A stretch of DNA of 64,000 nucleotides. It comes from Tupaia tana. Lineage: Eukaryota; Chordata; Mammalia; Scandentia; Tupaiidae. Within the stretch, counting starts at the first letter, position 1; every line of letters starts with the position of its first letter. The stretch lies in contig JAKSZU010000009.1 in the NCBI GenBank assembly GCA_026018925.1, forward strand, positions 86,812,139 through 86,876,138, in the 5' to 3' direction. Position numbers and translations under genes: made by a program. The notes under the pieces were generated by a model, which searched no databases, was not told the DNA's origin, and saw only the letters and a program-made list of their open reading frames with translations. Below are positions 1-11,991 of this stretch, in pieces.

Positions 1-1117
1 TCGTCTTTCACACACACTGTATCTGGTATTTACATCTATATACTATGTTTCTATAACCTTTAGTCAATTAGTTTCAGTCATAGAGTGCGGACACTCGGTA
101 TATATTAAGTGGGGACATACAATGTCTCTCCTTCATAGCCTGGCTTGCTTGACTCAACAGTAAATCTTTTATATTTGTCCAATTTCTGTGAAAAGCCAGA
201 GTCTTATTGTTTTATTGGCTGAGTAGTATTCCATAGAGTATATGTGCCACAGTTTTTCAATCCATTCATCTATTCATGGGCATTTGGGTTGGTTCCATAT
301 CTTAGCAATTGTGAATAATGCCACAATAAACATTGATGTGCAATAACTTTTCTGATTAACAATTCTTTTGTCCTTTGGGTAGATACCAAGGAGTGGGATT
401 GATGGATCATATGGTAGTTCTATTTGTAGATTTTGAGGAATCTCCAAATTGTTCTCCACAGTGGCTGGACCAATTTACATTCCCACCAACAGTGTAAGGG
501 AGTTCCTCTTTCAACACACCCCTGCCAGCACTTATTATTTTTTGTTGTTTTAATCGTAGTCATTCTGACTGTGATTAGGTGGTATCTCATTGTTGTTTTG
601 ATCTTCATTTCTCTTACAATGAAGGACATTGAGCATTTGTTGATATGCATTTTGGCTATGTCATCCTTACAGAGTGTTTTTTTTTTTTTTTTTTTTAACA
701 CATTCTCCCATCTTTTAATATGGTTGATCATCTCTTTTTTTTTTGAACATCTGCTTGAGTTCCTTGTGTATTCTGGTTATCAGTCCTTTATCAGACACAT
801 AATTTACAAAAATATTTTCCCATTCTGAGGACTGTCAGTTCACACTAATTACTGTGTCTTTTGCCATGCAGAAACTTCTAAGTCTGATGTGATCCCACTT
901 GTCTATTTTGGATATTATTGACTGTGCTTTGAGGGTCTTATTTCAGACATCTTTGCCTATCCCAATGTCTCCCACATTTTCCCTAGAGTTTTCCAGGAAC
1001 AGTTATATATTTTGAGGTCTTAGGTTTAGATCATTGATCCACCTTGAGTTGATTTTTGTAAGTAGTGAGAGGTAGGGGTTCAGATTCATCTTTCTGCAGG
1101 TGTATATCCAGTTTTTC
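1..1117 (-). mobile_element. L1-Z, first segment: 3' UTR and ORF2 C-terminal part
   Basis: This is the 3' part of a minus-strand L1. Read on the minus strand it encodes the Cys-rich C-terminal region of ORF2, then the stop near position 78 and the 3' UTR. The element leaves the window on the left, so its tail is not visible. It stops at the 13-bp repeat TATCCAGTTTTTC (1105-1117), which recurs at 24590-24602, where the same ORF2 reading resumes. L1-Z is therefore split by a 23.5-kb insertion (L1-H). Many stops and indels make it a dead copy, including the T-run near 680-697. Confidence 0.88.
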
Positions 1118-3425
1118 TATTTACTTATATATCTATTATATCATAATCTTGTTTATATTACATTGAATCACATATAACTTTACAGTGTATTACATTTCTT
1201 TTTCCAGATGGAATACCATCCATATCAGTCAATAGAGAGACATTAAAATCCCCATTTCATCATTCAATAGCTTTTTATATTTTCCCCAATTATTATTCTT
1301 ATTCCAATTATTTTTAAACAGTAAATCACTATTTATCATTTTGCTTGTAAAAAGACTTTACTCAACATGAAATACTTCTCAGACCAATCCAGTTGAGAAT
1401 ACTATACACATCATCACCAACATGTAATAAACCATATCTGTGTCCTACTAATGTCAAGCCTCTCTATTTTTTCTCTTAGTATCTTTCTCTATACACTTCT
1501 CCCACCCCATTCCACACTGTCTTATTCTCATTAACTATTTTCACTGCTTTTATGTCCACCAAGATTTCGATCTCTATCATAGAGTGTGGATAGTCAGTAC
1601 ATATTAAGTGGATATATACAATATCTTTCTTTCATATCTTGGCTTTCTTCACTCAGCAATAGCTCCTCCATATCCGACCACGTTCTATCAAATGCCAAGG
1701 TCTTGTTTTTTTATGGCTGAGTAGTATTCCATAGAGTATGTGTGCCACACTTTTTCAATCCACTCATCTGTTTGTGGACATTTGGGTTGGTTCTATGCCT
1801 TCACAATCGTGAATAATGCTGCACTGAACATTGATGTGCAAGCGTTTTTCCAACTGAGCATTCTTCTGTCCTTTGGGTAGATACCCAGAAGAGGGATTGC
1901 TGGATCAAATGGTAGTTCTATTTGTAGATCTTTGAGGAACCTCCATATTGTTCTCTGTAGTGGCTGAACAAGTTTACATTCCCACCAACTGTGTATGAGA
2001 GTTCCCTTTACACCACATACCCACCAACACTTTTCACTTTTTATATTTTTAATCTTTGCCATTCTGACAGGGGTTAGATGGTATCTCATTGTGGTTTTTA
2101 TCTGCATCTCTCTTAGGATGAGGGATGTTGAGCATTTCCTCATATGCTTTTTGGCTGTTCGTATGTCCTTAGAGAGATTTTTGTTCAGCTTTTTTCCCCA
2201 TCTTTTAATTGGATTAATAATTTTTTTCACATAAGGCACTTGAATTCACTGTATATTCTGGTTATCAGTCCCTTTTCTGAGGCATATTTAACAAAAATAT
2301 TCTCCCGTTCTGAGGGTTGTCAATTTGCACTTATTACTGTGTACTTTGCTGTGTAGAAACTTCTTAGTCTGATATAGTCCTACTTGTCTGTTTTAGGGAT
2401 TATTGCCTGTGCTTTGCAAGACTTATTTAAGAAGTCTTTGCCTACTCCAGTGTCTCCCAGAGTTTCCCCAGCATTTTCCACCAGTAGTTTTATTGTTTGA
2501 GGTCTTAGGTTCAGATCTTTTATCCATTTTGAGTTGATTGCTGTTAATGGTGAAAGATGGGGGTTCAGTTTCATCTTTCTGCAGGTGGATACCCAGTTTT
2601 TCCAGCACCATTTACTGAAGAGGTTTTCCTTTTCCCAATGGATTGACTGATATCCTTTCTCAAAAATCAATTGGTTGTAAGCTTTGGGAGTTATTTCTGG
2701 GGTCTCTGTTCTATTCCATTGGTCCACATGTCTGTTTTTGTGCCAATTCCATGCTGTTTTGATGATCACAGCTTTATAGTATATCGTGGGATCAGGGAGT
2801 GATATGCCTATCCATGCAATCTTCTTGTGGAGGATTGCTTTGGCAATATGAAGTCTTTTATTTTTCGAGACAAATTCTATGATTATTTTTTTCTATATCT
2901 GTGAAGAATATTTCTGGCATTTTGATTGGAATTGCATTAAACATGTAGATTAATTTAGGTAGAATTGCCATTTTTATTATGTTAATTCTTCCAATCCAGG
3001 AACATGGGATGTCCTTCCACTTTTTTATGTTACTTTCAATATATTTTTTAAGATTTTCATTGTTTTCTTTATAAAGGTCTTTGTCTTCCTTAGCTAGTTT
3101 TATCACTAGGTATCTTATACATCTTGTGGCTACAGTCAAAGGGATTCCTTTCTTCATCTCTACTTCATTCAATTTGTTGTTCATATATAGAAATGCTATA
3201 GAATTTTGGATGTTGATATTGTATCCTGACACTTTATTGTATTCTCTTATTACTTCAAGGAGTTTTTTTCATGGAGACCTTTGGGTCTTCTAAGTATACC
3301 ATCATATCATCTGTGAATAAAGATATTTTCAACTCTTCTTTGCCTATTCGAATTCCTTTTATATTGTTCTCTTTTCTGATTGCATTAGCTAAGACTTCCA
3401 ACACTATATTGAAGAACAGCAGAGA
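1118..3425 (-). mobile_element. L1-H, first segment: 3' UTR and ORF2 C-terminal half
   Basis: Minus-strand L1 of a second subfamily. Its 3' UTR (about 1118-1590) differs from that of L1-Z and L1-F but matches the 3' UTR of L1-B at 5560-5960. ORF2 coding runs from about 1590 to 3425 with frameshifts. At 3412-3425 lies AAGAACAGCAGAGA, repeated exactly at 20438-20451, where ORF2 continues. The 17-kb interruption is L1-A. The outer ends of L1-H are marked by TATCCAGTTTTTC (1105-1117 and 24590-24602), so it was a full-length insertion into L1-Z. Confidence 0.9.
3412..3425. repeat. Left target-site duplication of L1-A
   Basis: AAGAACAGCAGAGA here is repeated perfectly at 20438-20451. The two copies flank the whole 17-kb plus-strand block, and the host ORF2 reads on across them. 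Confidence 0.9.
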
Positions 3426-3969
3426 CTTCCATCTCCAGACCCCTGGCCTAAGGGTCACTGAGGCACAAACCCCTGCCCCAGCTCCAGCCCTGGTACCCCC
3501 AAGCCCAGAGACCTATCTCTTTCAGCCTCATCTGCCCTCAGCTCTACAGCAGCCCCACTTCCATGTGCAAACCCATGGCCTAAGGGACAGTGGGGCAGGG
3601 GCCCCTGCCCCAGCTCCAGCCCCAGTACCCAGAAGCCCAGAGACCTGTATCTCTGTCAGCCAGGACCACCCTCAGCTCTACAGCAACTCCACTTCCATCT
3701 CCAGACCTCTGCTCTAAGGGACACTGAGGCAGGGCCCTTGCCCCAGCTCTAGCTTCGGTACCCCCAAGCCCAGAGACCTCTATCTCTGTCAGCAAGGAGA
3801 TACTTTTCTTCAGACACCTGAATAGAATGCTCCTTCTTGGACCACATTGCTAAATACAACAGAAGAGAGACTTCAGCAGTCTTTAAGTCCACAGCAAAAG
3901 GGAAACACACTTGTTCCTAGTTGAAGAAACATTCTCCTGAAATGTATTCCAAAGTGAATACATCTCCCA
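3426..3969 (+). promoter_or_regulatory. L1-A 5' UTR with three ~133-bp promoter monomers
   Basis: Directly after the left TSD the sequence is a tandem array. Units start CTTCCAT at 3426, 3558 and 3692, giving periods of 132 and 134 bp; the third is incomplete and ends near 3810. Each unit is rich in C and A (CCCCAGCTCCAGCC, AAGCCCAGAGACC). In mouse L1, tandem 5' monomers act as the internal promoter, and I infer the same role here. The remaining 160 bp up to ORF1 are a unique leader, with no CpG hairpin of the kind seen in HAL1-D and L1-F. Confidence 0.8.
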
Positions 3970-4928
3970 ATGGCTAGAAGTAGAAGAAGAGCCTCAGGTC
4001 TGAATAAACCAGGAAATATGTCTTCATCAAAAGAACACAGTGACTCCCTTCCATTTCTTGAAAAAACCGAGGATGTTACCAAAATGTCCAAGAAAGTATT
4101 TAGAGCATTCATGGTGAACACATTCTATGAGTTGGAACAGAAAGGAAACAATGACGTACATGAGATTAGGAAGTCCTTCCACGATATGAACGAAAAAATG
4201 GAAACGCTAAGAAACAATCAGATGGAACTATTAGAGATGAAGTCTTTAATACAGAAAATCAAAAAATCTTGAAAGAATTAAGTCAGTTAGACCATGCTGA
4301 AGATCTAATCCCTGACGTAGAAGATAATACCTCTGACCTAGAGAAAACCTCCAAAAATATAGAAAAAACAAAAACAACAACAACAAAAAAAAACATGAAA
4401 AACACTAGATTCCACTAGACACATTAACATCCAAATAATTGGTATCCCAGAAGGTGAAGAAACTAGTAACAACATGGAAAATCTATTCCATGAAATCCTG
4501 GAAGAAAATTTGCCAAGTCTAGAGAGGCACTCAAACATCCAGACCCAAGAAATACAAAAGATCCCACATAGAATCAACCCAAGATCTTTCCCAAGGCAAA
4601 TATTAGCCAGACTGGCAAAGACAACAGATAAGGACAAGATACTGAAACTGGCAAGAGAGAAACAACAAGTGACTAACAAAGGTACCCCATCAGGCTAACT
4701 CTGGATTTCTCAATGGAAAGAATACAAGCCAAGAAAGAATGGGAAGACCTATTGAAAGTGTTAAGCGAGAAACTATTTCAACCAAGATTATTATATCCTG
4801 AAAGATTATCCTTCATATGGGAAAAAAAGATTAAAATCTCCGCAGACAAACAAAACCTTAAAAAATTTGCCAACAGCAGACCATTTCTTCATGAAACACT
4901 GAAGAAAGTAGTGTTTCAGGAAAACTAA
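3970..4928 (+). pseudogene. L1-A ORF1 (RNA-binding chaperone), frameshifted
   Basis: ORF1 proteins trimerise through a coiled coil and coat L1 RNA. The start codon context and first residues (MARSRRRASGLNKPGNM) match ORF1 of L1-F. The first frame holds 100 residues, then stops at 4272 in the coiled coil; other frames carry the RRM-like middle (4474-4698) and the C-terminal domain (4713-4928, ending in FQEN like intact copies). At least two frameshifts separate these blocks, one beside an A-rich stretch at 4370-4396. Confidence 0.88.
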
Positions 4929-5531
4929 AGAATTAACAGACAGAAATAAAGGAATAAAAGGCAAGTAAGACTGGCTAACTTAAACGTCGGGACAGGTCCT
5001 GTAACATCGATAATAACATTGAATGTTAACGGATTAAATTCTCCAATCAAGAGACACAGACTGGCTGAATGGATAAAAAAAAAAAAAAAAAAAAAAAAGC
5101 AGAAATCCTCTATCTGAAACCCTCTATCTGTTGCCTACAAGAAACCCAATTCATGGATAAAGACATACATAGATTGGGAACCAGCAGTTAGCGTAATGGC
5201 TATGTTGCTGGACTTGTAGTCGACCATGTAGTCGACCACGGTTCGAGTCCCGGACCTGGTGGCTTAAACTCATACTGGGCGCAAGTGCCAAGATCCCGAG
5301 AGGAGAATGGAGGAGAAGGGATTGTGGCGTGGCCATCCCCCTGGGGGTGATTTCTCACTTTCTGTCTCTCTGTCTCTCTTGGTCTTTCTGGTGAGCACAC
5401 GTGCCCTATAGCAAAAACCTCTCAAAAAAAAAAAAAAAAAAAACATATGTAGACTGAAAGTGAAGGGTTGGAAAAATGTTTTCCATGCATATGGGAACCA
5501 AAACAGAGCTGGAGTTGCGATACTAATTTCT
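4929..5531 (+). pseudogene. L1-A ORF2, first exon-like block (endonuclease N-terminus)
   Basis: This block covers the ORF1-ORF2 gap and the first ~150 codons of the endonuclease. It retains the family's N-terminal Asn loop and the QET metal-binding motif (near 5150). The start codon is mutated (CTGG where L1-F has ATGG). A poly(A) run at 5077-5098 and a SINE at 5176-5443 disrupt it. L1-B was inserted at 5531; the reading resumes at 11992. Confidence 0.82.
5176..5443 (+). mobile_element. tRNA-derived SINE (CYN-like), copy 1
   Basis: The head (5176-5260) has a pol III A box, TAGCGTAATGG, and a B box, GGTTCGAGTCC, both fitting consensus. It is followed by a central body (GAGAGGAGAATGGAGGAGAA), a self-complementary CCCCCTGGGGG stretch, a CT-repeat and a 20-base A tail. 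Imperfect TSDs flank it (ACATACATAGATT and ACATATGTAGACT). The head carries an unusual duplication of TGTAGTCGACCA. It does not fold as a working tRNA: the anticodon arm is degenerate and there is no mature 3' end. It depends on L1 ORF2 for mobility. The family resembles dermopteran CYN from memory. Confidence 0.93.
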
Positions 5532-6475
5532 TTTATTATTATTATTATTTATTTTTTATTATCATCATAATCTTGTTTATATTACATTGGATTGCATATA
5601 ACTTCACAGTGTATTACATTGCTTTTTCAAAAGGGAATGCCATGCATGTCAGTCAATACAGAGACATTAATCTCTCCACTTCATCATTCAATGTTTTTCA
5701 ATGTTTTTCCCAATCATTATTATTATTATTCGAATTATTTTTTGAACAATCACTATTTCTCATTTTGCTTGTAAAAAGACTTAACCAACATGAAATACTT
5801 CTCAGACCAATCCAGTTGAGAATACTATACATGTCATCACCAACAGATAATAAGCCATATCTGTTTCCCACTAACGTCCTGCCTCTCTATTTGTTCTTTT
5901 GCTATCTTTTTCTATCCTCTTCTCCTCACCCCCCATTGCACACTGTCTTATACTTGTTAAGTACTTTCACTGTTTTTATGTCCTCCAATATTTCGCTCTC
6001 TACCATAGAGTGTGGATAGTCGGTATATATTAAGTGGATACATACAATATCTTTCTTTCATAGCCTGGCTTACTTCACTCAGCAATAGATCCTCCATATC
6101 TGACCACTTTCTATCAAATGCCAGGGTCTTGTTAATTTTTATGGCTGAGTAGTATTCCACAGAGTATATATGCCACACTTTTCCAATCCATTCATCAGTT
6201 TGTGGACATTTAGGTTGGTTCCATGTCTTGGCAATCGTGAATAATGCTGCAGTAAACATTGATGTAAAAGCACTTTTCCGACTGAGTGTTCTTCTGTCTT
6301 TTGGGTAGATACCCAGAAGGGGGACTGCTGGATCAAATGCTAGTTCTGTTTGTAGATCTTTGAGGAACCTCCATATTGTTTTCCACAGTGGTTGAACCAG
6401 TTTACATTCCCACCAACAGTGTAGGAGAGTTCCCTTTTCACCACATCCGTGCCAACACTTACTTTTTATATTCTT

Positions 6476-6724
6476 TTTTTTTTTCTATACGGCACATGCG
6501 CTCGCCAGACGGAGAGAGAGAGACAGAGAGACAGAAAGTGAGAAATAACTCCCTGGGGGTAAGGCCACGTTGCAATCTCTTCTTCTCCATTCTCCTCTCG
6601 GGATCTTGGTCACGCACGCACACGCACCCAGCGTGAGTTTTTTAAGCCAACGGGTCCAAGACGTGAACCGCGGTCGACTACCTGGTAGTCCAGCAACATA
6701 ACCATTACACTAACTGCTGGTCCC
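6476..6724 (-). mobile_element. tRNA-derived SINE, copy 2
   Basis: Minus-strand copy in L1-B ORF2. It is flanked by a perfect 15-bp TSD, ACTTTTTATATTCTT (6461-6475 and 6725-6739). The tRNA-like head lies at the right end. Confidence 0.93.
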
Positions 6725-6896
6725 ACTTTTTATATTCTTAATCTTTGCCATTCTGACAGGGGTTAGGTGGTATCTCATTGTGGTTTTTATCTGTACCTCC
6801 CTTATGAGGGATGTTGAGCATTTCCTCATATGCTTTTTGGCTGTTCGTATTAGAGAGATTTTTGTTCAACTCATTTTCCCATCTTTTAATTGGGTT

Positions 6897-6950
<54 letters not shown>

Positions 6951-7765
6951 TAAGACACTTGAGTTCCCTGTGTATTCTGGTTATCAGTCCCTTGTCTGAG
7001 GCATATTTAACAAAAATATTTTCCCATTCTGAGGGTTGTCGATTCACACTTGTTACTGTGTCCTTTGCTGTGCAGAAACTTCTTAGTCTGATATAGTCCC
7101 ACTTGTCTATTTTAGGGATTATTGCCTGTGTTTTGGGAGTCTTATTTAAGAAGTCTTTGCCTTCTCCAATGTCTCCCAGAGTTTCCCCAGCATTTTCCAC
7201 CAGTAGTTTTATTGTTTGAGGTCTTAGGTTCAGATCTTTGATCCATTTTGAGTTGATTTTTGTTAATGGTGAAAGATGGGAGTTCAGTTTCATCTTTCTG
7301 CAGGTGGATACCCAGTTTTTCCAGCATCGTTTACTAAAGAGGTTTTCCTTTTCCCAATGGATTGACTGATATCTTTTGTCAAAAATCAGTTGGTGGTAAG
7401 CTTTGGGGGTTATTTCTGCGGTCTCTATTCTATTCCATTGGTCCACGTATCTATTTTTGTGCCAATTCCATGCTGTTTTGATGATCACAGGTTTATAGTA
7501 TATTTTGGGACCAGGGACTGATATGCCTCCTACTCCATTCTTCTTGCGCAGGATTGCTTTTGCAATACGAGGCCTTTTATGATTCCAGACAAATTCTGAT
7601 TATCTTTTCTAGATCTGTGAAGAATATTTCTGGTATACTGATTGGAATTGCATTAAACATGTAGATTAATTTGGGTAGAATTGCCATCTTGATTATGTTA
7701 ATTCTTCCAATTCAGGAACATGGGATGTCCTTCCACTTTTTTATGTCGCTTTAAATATCTTTTTT

Positions 7766-8028
7766 TTTTTTTTTTTTGGAGAGGTTTTTGCTATAGGGCG
7801 CATGCGCTCGCCAGACAGACAGAGAGAGACAGAGAGATAGAAAGAGAGAAATCACCCCCCAGGGGGGATGGCCACGCTGCAATCCCTTCTCCTCCATTCT
7901 CCTCTCGGGATCTTGGGCATGCACGCACACGCGCCCGGCGTGTGTTTAAGCAACCGGGTCCGAGACTCGAACGGTGGTAGACTACATGGGAGTCCAGCGA
8001 CATAGCCATTATGCTAACTGCTGGTCCC
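7766..8028 (-). mobile_element. tRNA-derived SINE, copy 3
   Basis: Minus-strand copy in L1-B ORF2 with a 14-bp TSD, TAAATATCTTTTTT (7752-7765 and 8029-8042). Several CpGs remain, so it is a fairly young copy. Confidence 0.93.
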
Positions 8029-10462
8029 TAAATATCTTTTTTAAGATTTTCATTCTTTTCTTTATAAAGGTCTTTGACTTTCTTAAGTTTATCCCTTGGT
8101 TTCTTACACATCATGTGGCTATGGTGAAAGGGATTCCTTTCTTGATCTCTATTTCGTTCAACTTGTTGTCCATATATAGAAATGCTATAGGTTTTTGGAT
8201 ATTGATTTTGTATCCTGACACTTTACTCACTTATTACTTTAAGAACTTTTTTCATGGAAACCTTTGGGTCTTCTAAGTATACCGTCATGTTATCTGCGAA
8301 TAAGGATATATTCAACTCTTTTTTGCCTATTCGAATGCCTTTTATATTGTTATCTTCTCTGATTGCATTAGCTAAGACTTCTAGTACTCTATTAAAAAGC
8401 AGTGGAGAAAGTGGGCAGCCTTGCCTAGTACCCGTTTTTAGTGGAAAAGCTTTCAGCTTTTCCCCATTCAGTATAATGTTAGCTGCAGGTTTTTCATAGA
8501 TGGCTTTTTTTGTGTTGTGAAATGACCCTTCTATACCAATCTTACTGAGGGTCTTAATCATAAAAGGATGTTGTATTTTATCAAATGCTTTCTCTGCATC
8601 AATTGAAATGATCATATGGTTTTTATTTTTCTTTCTGTTAATGTGGTGTATTACATTTATGGTCTTGTGTATGTTGAACCACCCTTGCATAACTGGGATA
8701 AAGCCTACCTGGTTGTGATGAATCATCTTTGTTATATGTTGTTGGATACGATTTGCGAGTATCTTGTTGAGAATTTTTGCATCTATATTCGTCAAGGATA
8801 TTGGTCTGTAGTTTTTTTTTTTTTTTTTTTTTTTTTTGTCATGTCCTTATCTGTTTTGAGGATGAGGATGATGGAGGCTTCATATAATGAATTTGGGATG
8901 TTTCCTTCCTTTTAAAACTTAAGAAATAATTTTAGTAGGATAGGGGTTAACTCTTCCTTAAAAGTTTTGTAGAATTCAGAAGTGAAGCCATCTGGACCTG
9001 GACTTTTCTTTGTTGGGAGGTTATTTATTACTGATTCAATCTCCTGGCTTGTTATGGATCTATTCAGGTTCTCTATGTCCCCCTGATTTAATCTTGGTAG
9101 ATTATATGCACCCAGGAATTTGTCCATCTCCTCTAAGTTATCTTGTTTGTTAGCATATAGTTGCTTATAGTATCCTCTAATGATATTTTGTATTTCTGCT
9201 ATGTCTGTTGTAATATTGCCTGTTTCATCACATATTTGGTTAATCTGGTTTCTTTCTTTCTTCTTCTTGATCAGTCTAGCCAATCGGGTGTGGATCTTGT
9301 TAATCTTTTCAAAGAACCAGCTTTTGCTTTCATTTATTTTCTGTATGGTTCGTTTATTTTCTATTTCATTTATTTCTGCTCGAACCTTTATTATTTCTTT
9401 TTGCCTGGAAATTTTGGGGTTTGTTTGTTGTTGTTTTTCCAGTTCCTTGAGGTATGATGATAGGTTATCTATTTGCCATCATTCCATCCTTTGCTTACAT
9501 GCATTAATTGCTATGAATTTCCCTCTTATGTCTGCTTTTGCTATGTTCCATAGATTATGGACACTTGTGTACTCATTATCATTTGTTTTCATAATTTTTT
9601 TTATTTCAGCTTCAGTTTCTTCAGTAGTGAAGAAGTCATTCAGAAGTAAGTTGTTCAATTTCCATGTGTTTGTGTATTTTCGGGATTATTTCTTGAAATC
9701 AATTTTGAATTTAATTTCATCATGGTCAGAAAAGATGTTGGATACAGTTTCTGTGCTTTTGAATCTGTAAAGGCTTGATTTGTGTCCTCACATATGATCA
9801 ATCTTTGAAAAGGTTCCATGCCGGGGTGAGAAAAATGTATATGTTGTGGATGTAGGGTAGAAAGTTCTATAGATATCTGTCAAGCCTATTTGATGTATGG
9901 TATCATTTAGGTCCTGTATCTCTCTATTTATTTTCTGTCTATAAGTTCTGTCTAAAGTAGATAATGGGATGTTGAGATCTCCAACACTTATACTATTTCT
10001 CCCTGTCTCTCCTTTTAGCTCCAGCAGTATTTCCTTCACATATTTAGGTGCACCTGAGTTGGGTGCATAGATATAAATATGTCTTCTTGTTGGATTATCC
10101 CATTTACTACTATATAATGCCCTTCTTTGTCTCTTCTTACAGTCTTTATCTTAAAATCCATTTTGTCTGAGATCACTATTGCTACTCTAGCCCTTTTTTG
10201 ATTTCCATTTGCATGGAATATCTTTTTCCAGCCCTTTACTTTTAGTCTATGTATGTCTTTATCCATAAGGTGAGTTTCTTGTAGGCAACACATAGAGGGT
10301 TTCTATTTTTTTAATCCATTCGGGCAGTCTGTGTCTCCTAATTGGAGAATTTAATCCATTGACATTCAGTGTAATTATCGATATTTCTGTACCTGATCCT
10401 CTCGTTAAGTGAGCCATTTTCTTGGTTGCTTTTTGGTCTCTTATAACTGTCTGTCTGCCTTT

Positions 10463-11429
10463 TTAGTTTCCCTGGTATAGTACTCCCTTCAGAACCTCTA
10501 GAAGAGCTAGTCTGGGGTTGGTAAATTCCTTCAAATTTTGCTTATTTGAGAATATTTTTATCTTTTTTTCCCATATGAAAAATAATTTTGCCGGGTATAG
10601 TATTCTTGGTTGAAATTGTTTTTCATTCAACAGTTTGACTTCATTTTCCCATTCATTTCTTGCCTGCATTGTTTCTGCGGAGACGTCCAATGTTAGCTTG
10701 ATGGGGTGACCTTTGTAACTAAGTTGACATTTCCCTCTTGTCAACTTTAGTATCTTGTCTTTGTCTGTTGCTTTTGCCAGTCTGGCTGTGATGTGCCTTG
10801 GAGAGGATCTTCTTGTGTTGATTCTACTCAGGGTCCTATGTATTTCTTGGGTCTGGATATTTGAATGCTTTTCTAGGTTTGCAAAGTTTTCTTCCAGTAT
10901 TTTATGAAATAAATTATCTAGGCTTTATCATTTTCTTTCTCTTCTGGAATACTAATTATCCAGATGTTGGGGCGCCCAATGGTATCTAGTATTCCTCATA
11001 TATAATTCTCCTTTTTCATGGTTGTTTTCTCAATCTTCTTGATGCTTTTTTCTAGGACAGATGTTTTGTCTTCTATGTTAGGGATTCTATCTTCTCCCTG
11101 ATCTATCCTACTTTTAATACTTTCAAGGGAGCTTTTGATTTCCTGTATCATATTCTTCAACCTTAGAAGTTCCATCTGGTTCTTCTTTAAGGTATCAGTT
11201 TCTTCTTTCAATTCATGAGAGGACTTCCTCATATCCTGGAGTTCTTGTCTTATTTCCATTGTATCTCAGTTTGTTTGGTCACTACAAATATTCTGAATTC
11301 TTTATCAGACATGTCCACGACATGCATTGTATTGACTGTGGGTGATGTAGGCTTGATGATTTCACTTGAGTGAGAGGCCTTTTGTTGGTTGCTCATACTT
11401 CTTGAGCCTCTGCTATTGTTCCTAGTCAT
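10463..11429 (-). pseudogene. L1-B ORF1, broken
   Basis: ORF1 of the second subfamily. The start is at 11427-11429; its first residues are MTRN-like, as in L1-H and the HAL1 elements. The coiled-coil block is readable at 11259-10996 and the C-terminal block at 10744-10463. Between them the RRM-like region is frameshifted. The residues after the DNELQE-type stretch lack the 11-residue insertion found in HAL1 ORF1. Confidence 0.85.
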
Positions 11430-11991
11430 CAGGTAAATTATATGTTACTTCCTAACTTATTTAAGGTATCTTTGAGTGTTAAAAGTTGTACAGGATTAGA
11501 AAACTGTTGATTTCTCTTATGGTTGGCCTACCTGTTGCTCACCGTTATCATTAACTGTTGCCACTAGTCCTGGGTGGCCCAAAGTCCTCCCTGTTTCTAA
11601 GGAGTGGTGTGCCTCCAAATGACCTAATAAGGAACACCTCAAGAGCAAAGAAAAGCAAAACAAACAAACAAAAAAAGAAATCACATGGTGTGCAATGCAC
11701 TCTGCACGCTATTCAAATCACTGTAATTCAGAGAGTCCAAAGGCAAGTGGGGCAGGGACATAGGATGAGTGACAGGTCCTGGGCCGATGGGCCTGCAGCC
11801 TCCGGCCACATGGTGTCAGGAACTGCTGGCCGGCTCAATCCGGTTGGCAGTTGAGGTGGGGTGAGGTGTGAGTTCCTCTTAAAGTTCCACTCAACCAACC
11901 TGAGGTCCAAAGAGGAGTAGGGGTGGGGATACGCAAAGGTCCGGGGCGGTCGGGCCTGCAACCTCAGGCTACCTGGTGTCCGGAACTGCTG
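11430..11991 (-). promoter_or_regulatory. L1-B 5' UTR with ~162-bp monomers
   Basis: GCCTGCA anchors at 11791 and 11953 show a 162-bp repeat period, with about 1.5 units present. The same unit is found in the L1-H 5' UTR. Between monomers and ORF1 (11686-11712) lies a GC/CA-rich self-complementary stretch that looks like a CpG-decayed version of the hairpin in HAL1-D and L1-F. Confidence 0.72.

Larger units (their letters stand above)
5957..10416 (-). pseudogene. L1-B ORF2, broken
   Basis: The start codon is at 10414-10416 and the C-terminal end near 5957. Readable pieces include endonuclease (10293-9788), fingers (9283-8912), palm (8795-8223) and thumb/C-terminal region (7488-6946). In the palm the active site reads FADN where working L1s have FADD: the second catalytic Asp codon has become Asn, so the enzyme would be dead even with the frame intact. 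Two SINEs (6476-6724, 7766-8028) and expanded T-runs at 6906-6947 and 8813-8837 interrupt it further. Confidence 0.87.
5532..11991 (-). mobile_element. L1-B, near full-length, second L1 subfamily
   Basis: This 6.46-kb minus-strand L1 includes two SINEs. TSDs CTAATTTCT (5523-5531) and CTAATTCCT (11992-12000) differ by one base and flank it. Its tail is the T-rich (TTA)n block at 5532-5560. Order on the minus strand: 5' UTR with 162-bp monomers (11991 to 11430), ORF1, ORF2, 3' UTR. ORF1 starts with the MTRN type N-terminus, the 3' UTR matches L1-H, and a 42-base T-run sits at 6906-6947 inside ORF2. Confidence 0.9.

Noticed and set aside
5176-5260. Functional tRNA gene in the SINE heads
   Set aside because: A and B boxes are present but the heads do not form a proper cloverleaf and are fused to SINE body and A tail.
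6906-6947. Poly(T) run as the tail of a further inserted element in L1-B
   Set aside because: L1-B ORF2 continues on both sides without a gap or duplication; it is an expansion of a T-run present in other copies.
7720-7980. Arg/Glu-rich ORFs inside SINE copies
   Set aside because: The same low-complexity frames recur in nearly every SINE copy and result from the CT/GA repeat of the SINE body.
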